From contig NZ_JAMYXC010000044.1 in assembly GCF_024159025.1 (NCBI RefSeq), positions 1 to 47,329 of the forward strand: DNA of 47,329 nucleotides. Reading direction: 5' to 3'. The notes beneath the pieces were generated by a model. That model searched no databases and had not been told where the DNA came from. It saw only the letters and a program-made list of their open reading frames with translations. The position numbers were made by a program, and so were the translations under genes. This DNA comes from Limimaricola litoreus. Lineage in GTDB: Bacteria > Pseudomonadota > Alphaproteobacteria > Rhodobacterales > Rhodobacteraceae. Positions 43,927 to 47,329 of this stretch are shown piece by piece; the first letter of the stretch is position 1, and each line of letters opens with the position of its first letter.

Positions 43927-44715
43927 ATGCAGATCTCCGTCAGCCTCGCGCCCCCCTCGGATCCCGGCTCCGAAAGCGGCCCGGTCACGGTCGGCTGGTG
44001 CCTGAGCGAGACCAAGGGCGGGCTGATCTACGCCCCGCCCGAGCGCGTCCGCTCGACCGATCTCGACCGGCGTCACGCCAAATCGGCCTCGCGCTGCCCG
44101 GCGGTGATCAATCTCGAAAGCCGCTATTTCCTGATCCGCTGCCCCTTCGACATCAACGTCGGCTTCGAGCGCGACGAGAAGGGCGCGCCGCGGCTGCGCA
44201 ACCTGAGCGGCCCGGCGAGCGCGATCCGCGGCTCCAAGCTCGGCGAAAAGCTGCATATCGTTTCCGAGGCCGAATGGCGCCACAAGGGCGTGCCGACGCT
44301 GCAGCTGGCGCTGCCCTATGTCTTCCTGTGCGACGCGCCGGTCTATCTCAGCCAGGTCTCGCCCTTCATGCACTACACCCCCGACCCGCTGCCCGGCACG
44401 ATCTTCGGCGGGCGCTTTCCGATCAACGTCTGGCCGCGCCCCATGATGTGGGCCTTCGAGTGGCACGAGCCCGCCCGGCCGCTGAAGATCTCGCGCGGGG
44501 ATCCGCTGTTCTACGTCGGTTTCGAGACGATGCCGCAGGATCGCGGGGTGGCGATGGTCGAGGCGCAGCGCACGCCCGAGCTTCTGGAGTATCTCGATCT
44601 GATCTCGGGGGCGGTGAACTACGTGAACCAGACCTTCTCGCTGTTCGAGGCGGCCGAGGCCCGCCGCCCCGAGACGCTGGTCACCCCGGTGGCGCGCCGG
44701 CCGCGCGGACAGTGA
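43927..44715 (+). CDS. Uncharacterised protein (possibly DUF6065-like)
   Basis: A 262-residue soluble protein with no signal peptide or membrane helix. Distinct stretches are CPAVINLESRYFLIRCPFD (58-76 approx.), LQLALPYVFLCD, SPFMHYTPDPLPGT and INVWPRPMMWAFEWHE, then FYVGFETMPQ. The size and the CPF and aromatic-rich pattern recall the DUF6065 family, but this is a weak impression. Its last bases overlap the start of the TPR-glycosyltransferase gene, so the two probably act together. A 6-bp hairpin (43894-43910) sits just before its ribosome site. Confidence 0.6.
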   Translation: MQISVSLAPPSDPGSESGPVTVGWCLSETKGGLIYAPPERVRSTDLDRRHAKSASRCPAVINLESRYFLIRCPFDINVGFERDEKGAPRLRNLSGPASAIRGSKLGEKLHIVSEAEWRHKGVPTLQLALPYVFLCDAPVYLSQVSPFMHYTPDPLPGTIFGGRFPINVWPRPMMWAFEWHEPARPLKISRGDPLFYVGFETMPQDRGVAMVEAQRTPELLEYLDLISGAVNYVNQTFSLFEAAEARRPETLVTPVARRPRGQ

Positions 44716-46091
44716 ACGCCACCGTGTTCGATCGGCGCCGGATCACCGATCTGCACCGCGCGGGCGATCTGGCGGCCGCGCGGCCGCTTTATGTCGATTG
44801 GCTGGCGGCGCGGCCCGACGACGGGTTGATGTGGACCAATTTCGGCGCGCTGCTGCGCGCGCAAGGGCTCCTCGAACAGGCGCTGCGCGCGCAGCGCCGC
44901 GCGCAGCGCCTTCTGGGCGGGACCAACGCGACCTTGCGCAACAACCTCGCCAACATCCTCACCGACCTCGGGCAGAACGAGGAAGCGATCGCGCTGCGCC
45001 GCGCCGGGCTCGAAGCCGGGCCGGACGACCCGCAGGACCGGGCGATGATCGGCCGGGCGCTGCGCGCGAGCGGCCGGGCCGAAGAGGCGGTCGAGGAGTT
45101 GCGCGCCGCCCGCGCGGCGCATCCCGATCATGTCGAGATCCGGCTGCAGCTGGCCCTGTTGCTTCTCAGCTGCGGGCGCTACGCCGAGGGCTTCGCCGAA
45201 TACGCCGTGCGCTGGCAGACCGACGAGATGGGGCCGCGCCGGACCATCGCGCCGCGCTGGGCGGGCGAGCCGATCGAAGGGCGCTCGGTGCTGGTGCTGC
45301 CCGAGCAGGGCTTCGGCGACGTGGTGGCGTTCTCGCGTTTCCTGCCCCTCTTGCACCGCATGGGCGCGGGGCAGGTCATATTGCAGGCCAAGCGGCCACT
45401 GGCGCGGCTTCTGGCGCGGCTCGAGGGGGTGGACCGGGTGGTGCCGGTGGCGGCGGGGCCCGAGGTCGACCTGCAGGTCGAGATGATGGACCTGCCGACC
45501 ATCGCCTTCGCGCGCGACCCTGCGGTGCCGCCGCCCGCGCGGCTCGCCGTGGCCGAGGACAGCCGCGAGAGGGCCCGCCGCCGTCTTGCGCACCATCCCC
45601 GGGGGCTGCGCGTGGGGGTGGTCTGGACCGGCTCGGAAGGCTACCGCGCCAACGCCGCGCGCTCCTTTCCGCATGAGCGGCTTCTGGAGCTGAGCGAGAT
45701 TCCAGGCGTGCAGCTCTTCTCTCTCTACAAGGGCCCGGCCGCGGCGGCGTTTCACGCCGACGGCAGCGCCGCCTTCATCCCCGATCTGGGCTCCTCGGAC
45801 CGCGATTTCGCCGATTGCGCGGCACTGATGCTGGAGATGGACCTGATCCTCACCTCCGATACGGCGACGGCGCATATCGCGGGCTCGCTCGGCCGCCCGG
45901 TCTGGACCCTCCTGCACCACGATGCCTTCTGGCTCTGGGGGCAAAGCGGCGCGACCACGCCGTGGTACCCTTCGATGCGGCTCTTCCGGCAGGCGCGCCC
46001 GCGCGATTGGGACGGGGTATTCGCACAGGTAAGCCGGGCGCTTTCGGCCCTCGTGGCAGCCCAGGCGTCGGGCCGCAGGCGCCAGGCATGA
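44712..46091 (+). CDS. TPR-containing glycosyltransferase-like protein
   Basis: A 459-residue protein. Residues about 5-165 form TPR-like helical pairs (TNFGALLRAQGLLEQALRAQ, NNLANILTDLGQNEEAIALR). The rest resembles a GT-B, heptosyltransferase-like domain: SVLVLPEQGFGDVVAFSRFL, VGVVWTGSEGYRANAARSFP and late LTSDTATAHIAGSLGRPVW. This TPR-plus-GT layout is like FlmG, the flagellin glycosyltransferase of Caulobacter. It starts at GTG 44712 in a GTGA overlap with the gene before, and ends in an ATGA overlap with the DUF6165 gene. Flagellin as substrate is an inference from fold and the nearby motB. Confidence 0.75.
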   Translation: MNATVFDRRRITDLHRAGDLAAARPLYVDWLAARPDDGLMWTNFGALLRAQGLLEQALRAQRRAQRLLGGTNATLRNNLANILTDLGQNEEAIALRRAGLEAGPDDPQDRAMIGRALRASGRAEEAVEELRAARAAHPDHVEIRLQLALLLLSCGRYAEGFAEYAVRWQTDEMGPRRTIAPRWAGEPIEGRSVLVLPEQGFGDVVAFSRFLPLLHRMGAGQVILQAKRPLARLLARLEGVDRVVPVAAGPEVDLQVEMMDLPTIAFARDPAVPPPARLAVAEDSRERARRRLAHHPRGLRVGVVWTGSEGYRANAARSFPHERLLELSEIPGVQLFSLYKGPAAAAFHADGSAAFIPDLGSSDRDFADCAALMLEMDLILTSDTATAHIAGSLGRPVWTLLHHDAFWLWGQSGATTPWYPSMRLFRQARPRDWDGVFAQVSRALSALVAAQASGRRRQA

Positions 46092-46516
46092 AGCCGATCC
46101 TCGTCCCGATCTCGCCCGGCGAGCTGATCGACAAGCTGACGATTCTCGAGATCAAATGCGCGCGGATCACCGACCCGGACAGGCGCGCCAACGTGGCGCA
46201 TGAGCGGGAGCTGCTGGAGGCGGCACTGGCAGAGGCGTTGTCGGGGGCGCCGCCGGATGCGCGCATCACCGCCCTGCGCGCAGAGCTGGTCGAGATCAAC
46301 ACAGCGCTGTGGGAGATCGAGGACGAGATCCGCGCCCACGAGGCGCGGCGCGATTTCGCGGAAGGCTTCGTCGCGCTCGCCCGCGCGGTCTACCGCACCA
46401 ACGACCGCCGCGCCGCCGTCAAGCGGCGGATCAACGCCCGGCTCGGCTCCGAGCTGGTGGAGGAGAAATCCTACGTCGATCCCGATGTGGCGCATGGCGG
46501 GGCGAACGAGGGCTGA
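46088..46516 (+). CDS. DUF6165 family protein
   Basis: A 142-residue, mostly helical, charged protein with the family start ILVPISPGELIDKLTILEIK and end RRAAVKRRINARLGSELVEEKSY. Members often sit beside TPR/glycosyltransferase genes, but the function is unknown. It overlaps the TPR-glycosyltransferase stop, making a three-gene coupled set. The next gene, motB, is 121 bases away. Confidence 0.8.
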   Translation: MKPILVPISPGELIDKLTILEIKCARITDPDRRANVAHERELLEAALAEALSGAPPDARITALRAELVEINTALWEIEDEIRAHEARRDFAEGFVALARAVYRTNDRRAAVKRRINARLGSELVEEKSYVDPDVAHGGANEG

Positions 46517-46637
46517 TCCCGGCTCGCGCCGATGCGGCCCGGCGGCGGCGCAAAGGCGGTCGCCCCGGTTACACCTCGGCTTAACGCCGCCGCGCTATCG
46601 CCTTTCCGGGGGCCATCGGGGCCGAAGGGGGAGCTGC

Positions 46638-47329
46638 ATGTCCGTGCAAAACGCGCCGATCATCATCAAGCGCAAGAAGGTCATCGCCGGGGGCGGGCAC
46701 CATGGCGGGGCCTGGAAGGTGGCCTATGCCGATTTCGTCACCGCCATGATGGCCTTCTTCATGCTGATGTGGCTGCTCAACGCCACCACCGAGCAGCAGC
46801 GCAAGGGGCTGGCCGATTACTTCGCGCCGACCATCGCGATCAGCCGCACCTCCGCCGGCGGCGCCGATGTGCTCGACGGCGACACGCTGCACCAGAGCGA
46901 TTCGCTAAGCCAGTCGGGCACCGGCTCCAACATGGGGCTGCGCGGGGCCGTGCCGCCCGACAAAAGCCCGCCGCGCGTGCGCCCGGGCGAGGGCGCGGCG
47001 GCCGCCGAGGTGGCCGCATTGCGCGAGATCGAGGAGATGCTGCTCGGGCGCGGCGGCGAGAGCCTCGTGGCGCGCAAGGCGCTGCGCCACGTGGTGACGA
47101 AGCTGACCGACGAGGGGTTAGTGATCGAGATCTTCGCCCGGCCCGGCGCGCCGATCTTTCTGCCCGGCGACACCGTGCCACTGCCGGTCACCCGCGCGCT
47201 TCTGGGGCTGGTGGCGCAGACCGCCGGGCTGGTCGGCAACCCGGTCGCGGTATCGGCCCATCTGGCCGCGCGCCCCGTGGTGCTGGCCGACAACCCGGTC
47301 TGGCGCCTCTCCTCGGGCCGGGCCGAGGC
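46638..47329 (+). CDS. motB: Flagellar motor stator protein MotB (5' part)
   Basis: Incomplete at the right edge: 230 codons with no stop. The N-terminus has basic residues and GGGHHGGAWKVAYADFVTAMMA, abbreviated to the core AWKVAYADFVTAMMAFFMLM, whose Asp is the ion-carrying residue of the MotB transmembrane helix. A linker with low-complexity Ser/Gly and Pro residues follows, then the start of the OmpA-like peptidoglycan-binding domain (IEIFARPGAPIFLPGD, and NPVWRLSSGRAE at the edge). The start has GGGGGAG upstream. It probably opens a flagellar cluster beyond the window. Confidence 0.92.
   Translation, partial: MSVQNAPIIIKRKKVIAGGGHHGGAWKVAYADFVTAMMAFFMLMWLLNATTEQQRKGLADYFAPTIAISRTSAGGADVLDGDTLHQSDSLSQSGTGSNMGLRGAVPPDKSPPRVRPGEGAAAAEVAALREIEEMLLGRGGESLVARKALRHVVTKLTDEGLVIEIFARPGAPIFLPGDTVPLPVTRALLGLVAQTAGLVGNPVAVSAHLAARPVVLADNPVWRLSSGRAE

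Noticed and set aside
46569-46585. CtrA site before motB (TTAC then TTAAC)
   Set aside because: Half-sites are one base too far apart and the first is imperfect; at most a single half-site.

Overview
The window is a GC-rich, densely packed alphaproteobacterial chromosome segment. Gene content and order point to the Rhodobacteraceae (Rhodobacter/Roseobacter type): senC-regA divergent from regB, tsaE-amgK-murU-addB-addA-trxA, hslVU, dnaQ-coaE-aroE-maf, hemJ-rho-mnmE-mnmG-rsmG-parA-parB, hemW-rdgB-rph and hrcA-grpE. A MotB gene at the right edge suggests a flagellated cell. No insertion sequence, prophage, CRISPR array or rRNA was seen; the only RNA gene is a tRNA-Thr.

Layout. 1-325: tail of an unidentified gene, tRNA-Thr(CGT) and a bidirectional terminator. 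341-3030: the RegA/SenC/RegB redox system, with a 17-bp dyad in the shared promoter region. 3031-4762: a DivL-like multi-PAS protein lacking kinase domains, preceded by a CtrA-type site. 4811-13604: tRNA modification (TsaE), peptidoglycan recycling (AmgK, MurU), AddAB recombination nuclease and thioredoxin; addB carries a sharp low-GC tract. 13799-15686: HslVU protease behind a candidate sigma-32 promoter. 15683-22311: metallophosphoesterase/lipid kinase pair, MFS transporter, Smr, MltA and Tim44-like proteins, FxsA and SecB. 22315-25013: dnaQ-coaE-aroE-maf, all leftward.

25014-25430 is the only long gene-free stretch. It has the marks of the chromosomal replication origin: 13 GANTC (CcrM) sites in 296 bases, DnaA boxes, an AT-rich core, a 15-bp direct repeat at both ends, and flanking operons that point away on both sides. 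To the right, hemJ, rho, mnmE, mnmG, rsmG, parA and parB follow. Two perfect parS sites lie inside the coding starts of mnmG and rsmG, so origin, centromere and ParAB fall within about 8 kb. Then come hemW-rdgB-rph (leftward), hrcA-grpE, mutS (leftward), maeB with a PfkB kinase and a TauE/SafE-type exporter, a three-gene cluster (unknown protein, TPR-glycosyltransferase, DUF6165) and the start of motB.

Most genes are ordinary housekeeping genes. The most interesting signals are the helically spaced GANTC array in oriC, the AT-rich mosaic tract in addB, parS sites that double as codons, the kinase-less DivL with a CtrA-like box, and the TPR-glycosyltransferase cluster next to motB. All calls come from reading the sequence; no database search was run.
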